DNA from: Arthrobacter sp. V1I7
GTDB lineage: Bacteria > Actinomycetota > Actinomycetes > Actinomycetales > Micrococcaceae
DNA: 64,000 bases
Direction of reading: 5' to 3'
NCBI RefSeq assembly: GCF_030817015.1
Contig: NZ_JAUSYS010000001.1
Span: forward strand, 3,224,001-3,288,000
Shown here piece after piece: positions 17,597 through 27,093 of this stretch. How positions within the stretch are numbered: position 1 is the stretch's first letter; every line of letters begins with the position of its first letter. The position numbers and the translations under genes are program-made. The notes under the pieces were generated by a model. The model searched no databases. It had not been told where the DNA came from and saw nothing but the letters and a program-made list of their open reading frames with translations.

Positions 17597-19379
17597 CCGG
17601 GACCTGTTCCTGGCCGGCGGCGCCGGGAGCCACCGCGACGGCTGAAATGTCCTGCGTGCCGTCCTGCTGCAGCAGCACGGCACCATAGGACGCCTCGCCG
17701 GCGGCGGACAGCAGATAGCCCACGACCGGCGAACCGTCCACATCGGCGGGCACATTGATGGAGGCCGTGGTTCCGCCGGCCATGTCCGCGGCGGCGGCCG
17801 ACCGGATCTTTCCGTCAGCCGTAATCGGCGTGTAGGAGATTGTGGCCCGCCCGTCCGGCGCCCCGAACACCAGATAGCGGTCCCCCGCGGCGGGTAGGGG
17901 CACAACATGCTGGCTTCCGAGTCTGGCCGAGGCCGGGGACCAGGCCAGATCCGAGGCATCTTCGGAAGCGAGTCCCTTGGTGACACGCGCGGCAGCGGCG
18001 AAGGAGACGTCCGAGCTGGCCTCGACCGTGTAATAGCCCGCCGGCACACCGGCCAGTGAGACTTCGGTGACCGTGCCTGCCGTGGCCTTTACGACCCCGC
18101 CACCGGGCAGAACCTTCTGCCCGTCAGGTCCGTAGAGCTTGATGGCCACGACGGCGTCGGCGGAACCGGGCACCGCGATCTGGAGGGATGGCCCGGCGTC
18201 GGCGGAACCCGGTTTCGCGGTGAGGGCCGCCAGCGCGGCGGGATCCTGGATATCGACGCCGGAGATCACCTGACGGACGGCGGGAGCGGTTCCCGGCACG
18301 ATGAAGTCGACTCCGCCCGGGGTGAGTCCGCGGAGCACGCTCTGCTGGATTACGGCAGCCACTGGGCCGCCGGCGCTGCGCACCCGGACGCCGAGCCGTT
18401 CCTGCCCGGGGGCCAGGCCGGCCAGGATGACCGAGCGGGTGCTGCCCGGGGCCACGAGGAGTCCCCGGCTTCCGGGGGCCTGGATCAGGCCCTTCGCCCC
18501 GTACAAGTCGAGGCTGACCGTGGCCGGGGTGGTTGAGGCGTTGCTGAGGTTCAGGACGGCAGTCCGGCCGAGCGCGGTGTTCGCGCCGATCAGCCACAGA
18601 TCGTTCGCCGGCTGCTGGCAGGCCGCCGCGGCTGAACCGCGAAGGTCGCCGTCTCTGGCCGTGTAACTCAGAATGGCGCCGGCGGAGGCCTGGCGGTTCG
18701 CCTGCGCATCCGCGCTCAGGACGCTGACCCCGTCGACGGCGTGCTGCGGTACCACCCCTGCCCGCAGCACGGGCGACCCGGCGGCGGGCCTCGCGGCGGG
18801 CGTCTCCGGTGCGGACGGGCCGGCGGCCTTGGCGAGCTCAACCAGGGTCTTGCCCTGCAGCGAAGCGAGCCGGCTGCCGGGGAGGGTTCCCGCGGTGGAG
18901 CTGAGCACCACCGCATTCACGACGCTGTTTGCGGTGTCAGATTCCGGACTGAACTGCGGATCGGTGCCCACCGGCGTACCTTCCAGCAGCCGGGCGGGTC
19001 CGGGACAGACGCCGACGCTGCTGCCGGCGGGCACGGCGGCCAGGGGCGCCTCGAGCAGCCTGCTGCTGCCGGGTCCCTGCGGCGACAGCGAGGCCGCCGA
19101 CACGAGCCCGCCACCCGCGGCGACGAGCACCAGGGCGGAGAGGACGCCGGCCACCGTGCCGCCGCGCGGAAGGCGTTTCAGCCTCGCCGGCGCCGGGTCG
19201 GCCCCCCTCCGGCTGGTCGGCTTTGGTGCTGGCTGCTGCGCGGATTGCAGCGGCTCCGGAACCTGCTCGCCAGAGAGCAACTGGTCCGGGCCCCGCTGTT
19301 CCGGGGCCCGCCCTCCTGGCGCCTGCTGCCTGGCGGCTTCGTGGCCGGCATTCGCGACGTCGCCGGATTCGTTATGCAT
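17580..19379 (-). CDS. DUF5719 family secreted or membrane-anchored protein
   Basis: 599 aa. A Gln/Pro/Arg-rich N-terminus, one hydrophobic segment (~76-97, VAGVLSALVLVAAGGGLVSA), then a long extracytoplasmic region rich in Ser/Ala/Gly with beta-type repeats (ATVSLDLYGAKGLIQAPGSR, VVAIKLYGPDGQKV). Only four Cys outside the anchor region were noticed. Its ATG overlaps the GT2 stop (ATGCATAA, 19372-19379), so the two are co-translated and probably act in one envelope process, perhaps glycopolymer assembly. No catalytic motif is seen. Confidence 0.75.
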   Translation of the reverse strand: MHNESGDVANAGHEAARQQAPGGRAPEQRGPDQLLSGEQVPEPLQSAQQPAPKPTSRRGADPAPARLKRLPRGGTVAGVLSALVLVAAGGGLVSAASLSPQGPGSSRLLEAPLAAVPAGSSVGVCPGPARLLEGTPVGTDPQFSPESDTANSVVNAVVLSSTAGTLPGSRLASLQGKTLVELAKAAGPSAPETPAARPAAGSPVLRAGVVPQHAVDGVSVLSADAQANRQASAGAILSYTARDGDLRGSAAAACQQPANDLWLIGANTALGRTAVLNLSNASTTPATVSLDLYGAKGLIQAPGSRGLLVAPGSTRSVILAGLAPGQERLGVRVRSAGGPVAAVIQQSVLRGLTPGGVDFIVPGTAPAVRQVISGVDIQDPAALAALTAKPGSADAGPSLQIAVPGSADAVVAIKLYGPDGQKVLPGGGVVKATAGTVTEVSLAGVPAGYYTVEASSDVSFAAAARVTKGLASEDASDLAWSPASARLGSQHVVPLPAAGDRYLVFGAPDGRATISYTPITADGKIRSAAAADMAGGTTASINVPADVDGSPVVGYLLSAAGEASYGAVLLQQDGTQDISAVAVAPGAAGQEQVPVTLGY

Positions 19380-22300
19380 GCTGATGTTCCTTACGCAGGG
19401 AGCCTTCGTCCCGTGAGAGCCCGGTGTTCGGCCGGCGCGCCGGCACGGGAATGGCGAGCAGGACAGTCAGGCCGATCACGACGGTCTGGGCTATGGCCGT
19501 CCAGAGGGCCCACGGCGCCTCGTAGCGGATGCTCAGCCGGCCGGCCTCTGTGGGCAGGGTGAAGGCCTGGGCCCAGCCCGAGGTCGTGGCGGTCAAGCGC
19601 TGACCGTCGAGCCAGGCGGTCCAGCCCGGGTCGGCGCGTTCGGCCAGTACGACGAGGCGGCCTTCCGGCCCGGCTGGCACCGGAGCGCCGGCGGACACCG
19701 CTTCCGAAGGCAACAGCCCGATGGCCGCACCGGCGCCGTCGACGATCCGTACGCGGTGCGCGACGTCGGCAGCTTCGATGACGGGCTGGTTCAGCGGGCT
19801 GATCCGCCACAGCCAGCCGGCGTCCGTGTTGCCGACGGCGACCAGCCCGGGGACGGCGTCCATCCGGCTGGAAGTGAGTTGGGCCGCGGTGTCCGAGGCC
19901 CGCAGCACCACGAAGCCGACTCCGAGCCGTTCCAGGTCTTCGCGGGGATCCACTCCCTGTCCGACCACTATCGTCGCCACCACGCTGCGCAGGGACCCGG
20001 CGACGGCGTCGTCGTCGCGGACCGTTTCCTGCCCCGGTTCCCCCTGGATGGACCGGGCGGCGGCGACCGCGGACAGCGCATCCAGGGTGGTACCGGCACC
20101 GCGCATCAGCGTGGCGTCGTAGCCGCCGTTTCCGGTGATGGAGATGATCAGGGTCCGGGCCTGTTCCGGGCCCTCACCGCGGTCGGTCGCCGTGGCCGGG
20201 AGGGTGCGGGGCGTGGCCGGCTGGACCAGCCGCGGGGTGCCGAGGCTTCCCGCGCCGGCCGGAGAGCCGGCGTCCGCCGCGGCAGCGGCAGTCCCGGTCG
20301 AATCGGCAGCTGCCCGCGCGTCGGCAGACGCCGCGGCCGGAGTCCCAGGCTGCAGGAGGTTCTGCGCGGCCCACGCCGTGAGTCCGGCCAGCGGTCCGGC
20401 GAGCAGCAGGACCGTGGCCGTCGCGGCAGTGGTGCGGATCAGGATCCTGCGTCCGGCCGTCGCTGCGGCGGCCCGGCCGGCGGCGTCCAGCAACCCTTCG
20501 GCTCCGAGCAGGGCGGCGCCGAGGATTCCGAACGCGGCAGCGGACACGGTAGGTCCGGTGAAGGGGGCGACCAGGACGCCGGCGCCGGCCCCGGTGGCGA
20601 TGTGCCCGGCGAGCCAGCCGCCGGCCAACATGAGCACAGACGCCGCCCAGAGCCACCGGGCAACGTATGCCCGGCGTCCCGGCAGGAAGAGCGCGGCGGT
20701 CGCGAGCAGCAGGACGGGCAGCCCGACCAGCAGGGCGAGCATCAGCGCCCACGGCACAAGCGGGCCGCCGGCGGTGCCGCCGAAGAACGGGAGGCCGGTC
20801 AGGCCGCCGTCCGCGGCGAAACCGAGCGGCTGGCCCAGCGCCTGCTGCCAGAGCGGCGCCGCGTCGAAGCCCAGGGGAAGGCCGGGATCGGCCAGCAGGG
20901 CCCGCGGCCGGTCGATGACCGAGAAGGCGAACGGCACAAAGAGCGCCGCGCTGGGCAGCAGCGCCCACCACACCGTGCGGCCCCGGCGGCCGAGGAGCAC
21001 GCCGCACAGGATCACCACCACGATGGAGGGCACCAGCAGGGCGGGGGCCGCCGCGGTGACCACGGCCAGCGCAAGCCCGGCTGCGGCTGCCGCGGTCCAG
21101 GAGGGGGTTCCGTTGATGCCGGGCCTAGCGGGGAGCTTCTCCGTAAAGCGCCTCTCCCCCGGGGCCGGAACAGCATAACGCCCGCGTCCGACGGCGGTGC
21201 CGGTGGCCCGCAGCAGCGCGAGGACCAGCAGGGGCATCAGCACGTGCGCCAGCAACGCGCCGAGGCGGCCCTGGTTGAGTGCCACCTGAAGGGCCGGTGC
21301 ACAGGCCCAGAAGGAGGCGGCGACCAGACGGAGCCGGCGTCGCTGCGTCAGAGCGCCGGCCGCGAACCAGGCACCGAGTGCGGACAACGGCATGGCCAGG
21401 ATGAGCAGCCAGACCACCGCCGCGTTGGCATCTCCGGCGCCAAGCACGCCCAGCAGCCAGAGCACGTAATCGAAGGGGTCGCCGCGGCCGGGCAGGCCGG
21501 CACCGAGGCTGATCCACCAGCCGGAGGCGTGGGTCCAGATCTCGGCCAGCCGGGGCGAGACCGGAATCAGAGCACCGCCCGAGGCCGCGTCGGCCCGGAA
21601 TAGGTTGAGCAGGCCGATCAGGGATGCGGCCGTGGTGACGAGCACGGCGAGCAGCGCACCGTTGCCCACCCAGCCACGTTCGGAGGTGGCGAGGGCAGCG
21701 AAGTCATGCGCTGAGTCCCCGCTGGGTTGGTCGGCCAACCCGTCGCCGGTGACTCTTTCCCCGGCGTCGTCTGCGCCCAGGGCTTCCATCAGGGAGCGCC
21801 GGTGGGCCCAGACCTCGCGTCGGGGTGTCTGGAGTCCCTTGATCACGGAACGGCGGATGCGGCGGGACTTGGCGGCGTTGCGGCGGCCGCGGATCACCGC
21901 CGCAGGGCGTCCTAGCGCGACGAACGTTGCGAGCAATTGGGAGAAGCCGTGGCCCGGGTCCTTGACGGCGATGCTCAGGACAAGTTTGAAAACGCTTCCC
22001 AGGAGAGCGCCTGCCGCGTGCAACGGGACCTGCCAGCCGGCCGAGTGCTTGAGCCGCAGATGGACCTGGGCCTTACGGGCCGCCCTCGCATTGCCCAGCG
22101 CCTGGGGGCGATGCGAAACATGGAACATTCTGGCGGTCGGAACCACCACCACCCGGTGTCCGGCCAGCCGGTTGCGCCAGCAGAAGTCGACGTCGTCGCC
22201 GCTGCCGGGGAGTGCGGGGTCAAAACCCCCGAGATCCTCCCAGACGTCCCGGCGGACAAGCATGCCGGCGGAATTAACGGCGAACGTGTCGCTGCGGCCG

Positions 22301-22800
22301 TCGTACTGACCTTGATCCAGTTCGTCGGCGTCGATCAGGGTCAGGCGTTCGGCCCAGCGGCTGGTGGACAGGCCGACGTCGATCAGGCGGCGTTCGGCAT
22401 GCCAGTCGAGCTGTTTGCAGCCCGCTACGGTGACCGACGGGGCCCGTTCCACGGCGTGCAGCAGTTCGGCGAGGGCCTCGGGGGCCGGTGCGGCGTCGTC
22501 ATGCAGCAGCCAGATCCAGTCCGCGCCGGGCCGTTTGGCGGCTCCACCGTCCCGTGCGGTCCCGGCTTCCGCGTGCCACGGCGCATGGGCGCTGAGCCCG
22601 GCCGCCACGGCGGCGCCCATGCCGCTCCGGGCTTGCTCGAAGTGCGTGACGTTGGCCTTGCCGAACGCCTGTTCCAAGAGGGCTGCGGAGTGGTCGCGGG
22701 AACCGGTGTCGACGCCGATAACAGCATCCGCCGGCCGGGTCTGGCCTGCCAGCGCCGCCAGGGTCCTGGGGAGGAAGTCGCCGCCGTCGTGGGAGACCAC
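19372..22800 (-). CDS. Large membrane glycosyltransferase, GT2 catalytic domain + ~12 TM helices
   Basis: About 1142 aa from GTG 22800. The GT-A domain (first ~280 residues) has VSHDGGDFLPRTLAALAGQ, a DTGSRDHSA segment, the metal motif LLHDDAAP and GSGDDVDFCWRNRLAGHRVV. The rest is polytopic membrane (~370-900) followed by an extracytoplasmic region with two last helices. GTG 22800 may cut off the first beta strand: in-frame codons upstream read VRVTAV before VVSHDGG, but no ATG, GTG or TTG is seen there, so a rare start or a later one must be used. It probably transfers sugars to a polyprenyl-linked cell wall glycan; acceptor unknown. It follows whiB and overlaps the DUF5719 gene. Confidence 0.8.
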   Translation of the reverse strand: MVSHDGGDFLPRTLAALAGQTRPADAVIGVDTGSRDHSAALLEQAFGKANVTHFEQARSGMGAAVAAGLSAHAPWHAEAGTARDGGAAKRPGADWIWLLHDDAAPAPEALAELLHAVERAPSVTVAGCKQLDWHAERRLIDVGLSTSRWAERLTLIDADELDQGQYDGRSDTFAVNSAGMLVRRDVWEDLGGFDPALPGSGDDVDFCWRNRLAGHRVVVVPTARMFHVSHRPQALGNARAARKAQVHLRLKHSAGWQVPLHAAGALLGSVFKLVLSIAVKDPGHGFSQLLATFVALGRPAAVIRGRRNAAKSRRIRRSVIKGLQTPRREVWAHRRSLMEALGADDAGERVTGDGLADQPSGDSAHDFAALATSERGWVGNGALLAVLVTTAASLIGLLNLFRADAASGGALIPVSPRLAEIWTHASGWWISLGAGLPGRGDPFDYVLWLLGVLGAGDANAAVVWLLILAMPLSALGAWFAAGALTQRRRLRLVAASFWACAPALQVALNQGRLGALLAHVLMPLLVLALLRATGTAVGRGRYAVPAPGERRFTEKLPARPGINGTPSWTAAAAAGLALAVVTAAAPALLVPSIVVVILCGVLLGRRGRTVWWALLPSAALFVPFAFSVIDRPRALLADPGLPLGFDAAPLWQQALGQPLGFAADGGLTGLPFFGGTAGGPLVPWALMLALLVGLPVLLLATAALFLPGRRAYVARWLWAASVLMLAGGWLAGHIATGAGAGVLVAPFTGPTVSAAAFGILGAALLGAEGLLDAAGRAAAATAGRRILIRTTAATATVLLLAGPLAGLTAWAAQNLLQPGTPAAASADARAAADSTGTAAAAADAGSPAGAGSLGTPRLVQPATPRTLPATATDRGEGPEQARTLIISITGNGGYDATLMRGAGTTLDALSAVAAARSIQGEPGQETVRDDDAVAGSLRSVVATIVVGQGVDPREDLERLGVGFVVLRASDTAAQLTSSRMDAVPGLVAVGNTDAGWLWRISPLNQPVIEAADVAHRVRIVDGAGAAIGLLPSEAVSAGAPVPAGPEGRLVVLAERADPGWTAWLDGQRLTATTSGWAQAFTLPTEAGRLSIRYEAPWALWTAIAQTVVIGLTVLLAIPVPARRPNTGLSRDEGSLRKEHQHA

Positions 22801-22829
22801 AACGGCGGTGACTCGTACTTCCTGAAGAA

Positions 22830-23375
22830 TTAGACTGCTCGCTTCCTAAGCCGGCGGCGCTCCCGCTCGGAGAGGCCGCCCCAGATCCCGAAACGCTCGT
22901 CATTGGACAGGGCGTATTCGAGGCACTGCGAACGTACATTGCATGCGCCACAAACCTTCTTGGCGTCGCGGGTGGAGCCGCCCTTCTCGGGGAAGAACGC
23001 CTCCGGGTCTGTCTGCGCACAGAGCGCATCCGTCTGCCAGCCGAGCTCACCTTCATCGTCGAAGTCCTGCCGGGAAGGCAATCCGACCCAGACCGGCTGC
23101 ACGGTGGTTCCGCCGTGTTGGGTCTGCAGTTCCATCGGAGGGTCGTGCAGATCGTTGTCCTGGTCCGGGCTGCCGGCCAGAAGTTCGTCGTGCGCCGCAA
23201 GGAAGGCCGTGGCCTGGTCCTGGAGCGAGTCTCTGGCGTGTTCGTTGTAGCGGTCTGCTGCGTCCGGGTCGGCCGGATCTACGTACCAGTCGCTCGGCAC
23301 GCCGCGCGACCGGTATTTCGCCGTAGCCTGGCCGGCAACGGCCTCATCTTCATGGATACGCTCTGCTAGCCCCAT
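22830..23375 (-). CDS. whiB2: WhiB-family iron-sulfur transcriptional regulator (WhiB2-like)
   Basis: 181 aa from ATG 23375, with AGGAGGGA 5 nt upstream. The C-terminal ~75 residues are a complete Wbl domain: ALCAQTDPEAFFPEKG, cysteines spaced C-x22-C-x2-C-x5-C for a [4Fe-4S] cluster, the GIWGGLSERER turn and a basic tail RRRLRKR for DNA. The N-terminal ~95 residues are an acidic Gln/Asp-rich extension. WhiB2 (WhmD) controls septation in relatives, and the neighbours match the mycobacterial whiB2 locus; the WhiB2 subtype is inferred from context. A good promoter with a 14-bp palindrome over its -10 lies upstream. Confidence 0.88.
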   Translation of the reverse strand: MGLAERIHEDEAVAGQATAKYRSRGVPSDWYVDPADPDAADRYNEHARDSLQDQATAFLAAHDELLAGSPDQDNDLHDPPMELQTQHGGTTVQPVWVGLPSRQDFDDEGELGWQTDALCAQTDPEAFFPEKGGSTRDAKKVCGACNVRSQCLEYALSNDERFGIWGGLSERERRRLRKRAV

Positions 23376-23462
23376 GGCGTTCCCTCCTGATTTTGCAGCC
23401 TTTGCCCGCCCCTAGGACACCCGGATGTGTTCCGGTTTCTGCGCATTGGCCTTCGATACCTA

Positions 23463-23492
23463 ATTACACGCGTGTAAGTATCCGGGAGTCAA
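23463..23492 (-). promoter_or_regulatory. Promoter of whiB2
   Basis: On the minus strand: -35 TTGACT (23492-23487), 18-bp spacer, -10 TGTAAT (23468-23463), each one base from consensus. It predicts an ~80-nt leader before ATG 23375. Confidence 0.6.
23464..23477. promoter_or_regulatory. 14-bp perfect palindrome, candidate operator of whiB2
   Basis: TTACACGCGTGTAA overlaps five of the six -10 bases and enters the spacer, a position suited to a repressor or to a regulator bound under polymerase. The binding protein is unknown. Confidence 0.55.
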
Positions 23493-23738
23493 GCCACGGC
23501 GGAGATAATAATCAACTTGAGACACGAACCGGGGGCACGCCACGCCCGGGAGTTTTTTCTTCCTACTGCGCGTGCCGTAACCGTTGATGTCCGCGCGCGG
23601 ATTGCCTGCCGCGGTTTGTACCGGAATTCCGGGCCGTTCCGGCCGGATACGCGGGAGCCGAAACTGAACCTCCGGCCGAGCTATGACAGAGATCACATGT
23701 GCCGGCGCCGTGGCACGGCTGCCGTGACAAGATGAAGC

Positions 23739-24443
23739 ATGAGCATCCCGGCATTCGATCTGATGACAGCCCTGCGTTCCGGCCAGTCCACCTCGCCGCG
23801 GCTCACCTGGTACGGACCGCAGGGCGAGCGCGTTGAGCTCTCCGGCCGGGTCCTGGACAACTGGGTGGCGAAAACCAGCAACCTCCTGCAGGACGAGCTC
23901 GACGCCGAGCCCGGGACGCGGCTCCGGCTGGACCTGCCGGCGCACTGGAAGTCCGTGATCCTCGCCCTCGCGGCCTGGCAGCTGGGGATGGAACTGGTGC
24001 TTGATGCGGGCGAAGCGGATCTGGTGGCCACAGCCGATCCCGGCCCTGCCGCCGCACAAGGGGCATTCGACGCGGTCCTGGCGGTGGCGCTGCCCGCCCT
24101 CGCCATGCGCTGGCCGGGCGAGCTGCCGAGCGGCGCCGTCGACTACGCCGCGGAAGTCCGGTCCCACGGAGACGTCTTTCTGCCGCACGTGGAGCCGGAA
24201 GCATCCCGCCCGGCGCTGCTGACCACCGCCGGGACGGCCCACACACACGCCGGTCTGCTGGACGGGTTCGCGGTACTGCAGGACGAAGCGCAGCGGCTGT
24301 TGGTGCCCGCCGGTGACGGCCTCGAGGCGGCCCTGGCCCGCTCGCTGGGCGCCTGGAAGAATGACGGTTCGGTGGTGCTGGTGCACCCCGACGTCGAGGT
24401 AACGGACAAGCTGCTCAGCGCAGAACGGGTCGACGTTCCCTAG
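23739..24443 (+). CDS. TIGR03089 family protein (AMP-binding-enzyme-like fragment)
   Basis: 234 aa from ATG 23739. Resembles the N-terminal part of acyl-adenylate enzymes (PRLTWYGPQGERVELSGRVL, DNWVAKTSNLL), with a later TTAGTAHTHAGLL that recalls a degraded adenylation P-loop. It lacks the C-terminal catalytic half, so no ligase activity is expected. In mycobacteria the family sits beside the LCP gene (Rv3267/Rv3268); here it is in the same block. CAAGAT 5 nt upstream may be a -10. The 363-bp gap before it holds the whiB2 promoter and no other gene. Confidence 0.8.
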   Translation: MSIPAFDLMTALRSGQSTSPRLTWYGPQGERVELSGRVLDNWVAKTSNLLQDELDAEPGTRLRLDLPAHWKSVILALAAWQLGMELVLDAGEADLVATADPGPAAAQGAFDAVLAVALPALAMRWPGELPSGAVDYAAEVRSHGDVFLPHVEPEASRPALLTTAGTAHTHAGLLDGFAVLQDEAQRLLVPAGDGLEAALARSLGAWKNDGSVVLVHPDVEVTDKLLSAERVDVP

Positions 24444-24450
24444 GAGTCGG

Positions 24451-24472
24451 CCCCGGAGAATCGACGCCGGGG
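24451..24472. terminator. Weak hairpin between TIGR03089 and gtrA-like genes
   Basis: CCCCGG/CCGGGG arms, 10-nt loop, in a 41-bp convergent gap. No T tract. Confidence 0.25.
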
Positions 24473-24484
24473 AGCCGGCGCCGC

Positions 24485-25054
24485 CTAGGATCCGTGTCCG
24501 GGCAGCTCCGGGTCCTTGACCGGCGGCTCCGATACGCGGACGCCGTTCGCGGTGTGCGGGTGCGGGTGGCGCTCGATGATTTCGTGGTCGTGGGAAAACT
24601 CCGGCTCTTCGTCGAGTTCCTTGTTGAACACCAGGAAGCGGTAAGCGAAGAACCGCACCACGGTTGCCACCAGGATGCCCGCGATGCCGGCGGCGAAGAG
24701 CATGTTCTTGTCCGTGACGCCGAACGCATACTTGGCGAGCGCGGTGAATCCGGTGGAGATACCGATGCCGATGCCGTTGATGAGGATGAACATCAGGAAC
24801 TCGCGCACCACGTTGTCCTGGCGGCGGTGGCGGAACGTCCAGAAGCGGTTGGCAATCCAGGAGAAGATGGTGGCGACGCTGGCGCCGACAAAGCGGGCCT
24901 TGGCCTCGCTGTCGGTCATCGGCCCGTGCATCAGGTAGTACGTAAGTCCGTTGTCTATGACGAACGCAACACCGCCCACGGCACCGAACTTGGCCACTTC
25001 GCGCCAGAACAGCGAGGCCAGCCCGCGCATGCGCTCAGTAAGTGTAGTATTCAT
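24485..25054 (-). CDS. GtrA-family membrane protein
   Basis: 189 aa from ATG 25054 with GGAGGG close upstream. Four membrane helices: KFGAVGGVAFVIDNGLTYYL, ARFVGASVATIFSWIANRFW, FLMFILINGIGIGISTGF and GIAGILVATVVRFFAYRFLVF, the GtrA plan with the WIANRFWTF signature. GtrA proteins are thought to flip polyprenyl-phosphate-linked sugars. The tail is acidic and His-rich. In mycobacteria a GtrA gene also lies next to purK (Rv3277). Confidence 0.88.
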   Translation of the reverse strand: MNTTLTERMRGLASLFWREVAKFGAVGGVAFVIDNGLTYYLMHGPMTDSEAKARFVGASVATIFSWIANRFWTFRHRRQDNVVREFLMFILINGIGIGISTGFTALAKYAFGVTDKNMLFAAGIAGILVATVVRFFAYRFLVFNKELDEEPEFSHDHEIIERHPHPHTANGVRVSEPPVKDPELPGHGS

Positions 25055-25271
25055 GACCCTCCGTGGCCTGCTCAGAACTGTCGGCCTTTGGGCCAACGGC
25101 CCATTTTAGCGCCGATTGCCGGGCTCCCGGCCCCCGCTGCGCTTCCTGGGGCCCTGGGAGTGGCGCCCGGAACTCCTCGGTGCCCGCCCAAGCAGGGGTG
25201 GAAATGCGGCAGCATTCCCCGCCCCGCCTGCCCCCGCCGCCGCAGAGTCGGGGTTAGGGTGAGGTTTTCGG

Positions 25272-25277
25272 TAGGCT
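25272..25277 (+). promoter_or_regulatory. -10 hexamer of purK
   Basis: TAGGCT, 7 nt before GTG 25285; same hexamer as rsmI, nudix, GNAT and thiolase genes here. Confidence 0.5.
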
Positions 25278-25284
25278 GGGAGAT

Positions 25285-26481
25285 GTGACTTTTCCTGTAA
25301 TCGGTGTTGTTGGCGGCGGCCAACTGGCCCGCATGATGGCCCCGGCAGCCACTGCCCTGGGCTTCGAGCTCCACGTCCTTGCCGAAGGTGAGGACGTCTC
25401 GGCGGTCTCCGCCGTGGCCAACGCGCCGGTCGGTGACTACACCGACCTCGACCATCTCCTCGAGTTCTCCCGGGGCGTGGACGTGCTGACGTTCGACCAT
25501 GAGCATGTCCCCACCGAGCATCTGCGCGCCCTGATCCGGGCCGGCGTGAACGTCCATCCCGGCCCGGATGCCCTGGTCAACGCCCAGGACAAACTGGTGA
25601 TGCGCGCCGCCATCGACCGGCTGGAATTGCCCAACCCGCACTGGGCCGCCGTCGCCGACGTGGCGGAGCTCATAGCGTTCGGCGAGGACACCGGCTGGCC
25701 CGTGGTCCTGAAGACTCCGCGGGGCGGCTATGACGGCAAAGGCGTGCGGATCATCGATTCCGCCGAGGACGCCGCCGGCGCTTCCTCATGGTTCGACGCG
25801 ATGTCTCCGCTGCTGGCCGAGGCCAAGGTGGAGTTCAGCCGCGAACTCTCGGCCCTTGTTGCCCGGACCCCGGATGGCGAGTCACGTGCCTGGCCAGTGG
25901 TGCACACGATCCAGGTCGACGGGGTGTGCGACGAAGTCATTGCCCCGGCCCTGGACATCCCGCTCGACGTGGCCGCGGCGGCGGAGGATGCCGCCCTCCG
26001 GATCGCCAACGAACTGGGCGTCACGGGTGTCATGGCCGTGGAACTGTTCGAAACTCCGGGCGTCGGCGCAGGATTCCTGATCAATGAACTCGCCATGCGC
26101 CCGCACAACACGGGCCACTGGACGCAGGATGGCTCGGTCACCAGCCAGTTCGAACAGCACCTCCGCGCCATTCTCAACTTGCCGCTGGGCGCCACGGACG
26201 TTCTCGGCCCCGTCGTCGTCATGAAAAATTTCCTCGGCGGCGACAACCAGGACCTCTTTTCCGCCTACCCGGCAGCCCTCGCCAGCGAGCCCGCCGCCAA
26301 GGTCCACTGTTACGGTAAGGCCGTGCGGCCGGGCCGGAAGATCGGCCATGTCAACCTTGTCGGCACGTCCACGGCGGAGGTTGATTCGGTCCGGGCACGG
26401 GCCACCAACGTCGCCAACATCATCCGGACCGGACGGACCCAGGCCGGCACCCCAACAGGACTTTCCGAGGAGACCGCATGA
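25285..26481 (+). CDS. purK: N5-carboxyaminoimidazole ribonucleotide synthase
   Basis: 398 aa. ATP-grasp enzyme that carboxylates AIR with bicarbonate and ATP in purine synthesis. Seen: [20 protein letters not shown] at the N-terminus, [14 protein letters not shown]-binding [17 protein letters not shown], and the metal/active-site [16 protein letters not shown] 25285 gives the exact usual N-terminus. Its last codons overlap purE (ATGA at 26478), so the pair is translationally coupled and feeds product directly to PurE. Confidence 0.96.
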   Translation: MTFPVIGVVGGGQLARMMAPAATALGFELHVLAEGEDVSAVSAVANAPVGDYTDLDHLLEFSRGVDVLTFDHEHVPTEHLRALIRAGVNVHPGPDALVNAQDKLVMRAAIDRLELPNPHWAAVADVAELIAFGEDTGWPVVLKTPRGGYDGKGVRIIDSAEDAAGASSWFDAMSPLLAEAKVEFSRELSALVARTPDGESRAWPVVHTIQVDGVCDEVIAPALDIPLDVAAAAEDAALRIANELGVTGVMAVELFETPGVGAGFLINELAMRPHNTGHWTQDGSVTSQFEQHLRAILNLPLGATDVLGPVVVMKNFLGGDNQDLFSAYPAALASEPAAKVHCYGKAVRPGRKIGHVNLVGTSTAEVDSVRARATNVANIIRTGRTQAGTPTGLSEETA

Positions 26482-27083
26482 GCGCCAGCATCGAGACGCA
26501 GACTGCCAGCCCCGCAACGCCAGATGCAGGCAACGGCGGCCCCCTCGTGGGCCTCGTCATGGGCTCCGACTCGGACTGGCCCGTCATGGAGGCAGCCGCC
26601 GAAGCCCTTGCTGAATTCGGTATCCCCTTTGAGGCCGACGTCGTCTCCGCCCACCGCATGCCCGTCGAAATGATCCGCTACGGGCAGACCGCGCATGAGC
26701 GCGGACTGCGCGTCATCATTGCCGGAGCGGGCGGCGCAGCGCACCTGCCCGGCATGCTCGCCTCCGTCACGCCGCTCCCCGTAATCGGCGTGCCCGTACC
26801 GCTCAAGACGCTCGACGGCATGGATTCCCTGCTCTCCATCGTGCAGATGCCCGCCGGCGTTCCCGTCGCCACGGTGTCCATCGCCGGCGCGCGGAACGCC
26901 GGACTGCTGGCCGTGCGGATGTTGGCGTCGGGCACGGACAGCCTTGCCGTCCAGCTCAGGGCAGACCTCGTTGAGTTCGCCCAGGAACTCAACGACGTCG
27001 CCACGCGCAAAGGCGCTAACCTGCGGCAAAAAGTGAGCGAAGTGTTCGCCGACGGAAACGTCGTTCCGCGGGGCAGCCGTTAA
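26478..27083 (+). CDS. purE: N5-carboxyaminoimidazole ribonucleotide mutase
   Basis: 201 aa, class I Pur[21 protein letters not shown], the catalytic His in SAHRMP, and the [14 protein letters not shown] loop. It moves the carboxyl group from N5 to C4 of the imidazole ring. It is somewhat longer than the ~165-aa norm because of an N-terminal Ala/Thr-rich extension. Overlaps purK by 4 nt and is 10 nt from the LCP gene. Confidence 0.96.
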   Translation: MSASIETQTASPATPDAGNGGPLVGLVMGSDSDWPVMEAAAEALAEFGIPFEADVVSAHRMPVEMIRYGQTAHERGLRVIIAGAGGAAHLPGMLASVTPLPVIGVPVPLKTLDGMDSLLSIVQMPAGVPVATVSIAGARNAGLLAVRMLASGTDSLAVQLRADLVEFAQELNDVATRKGANLRQKVSEVFADGNVVPRGSR

Positions 27084-27093
27084 GGATTACCTG

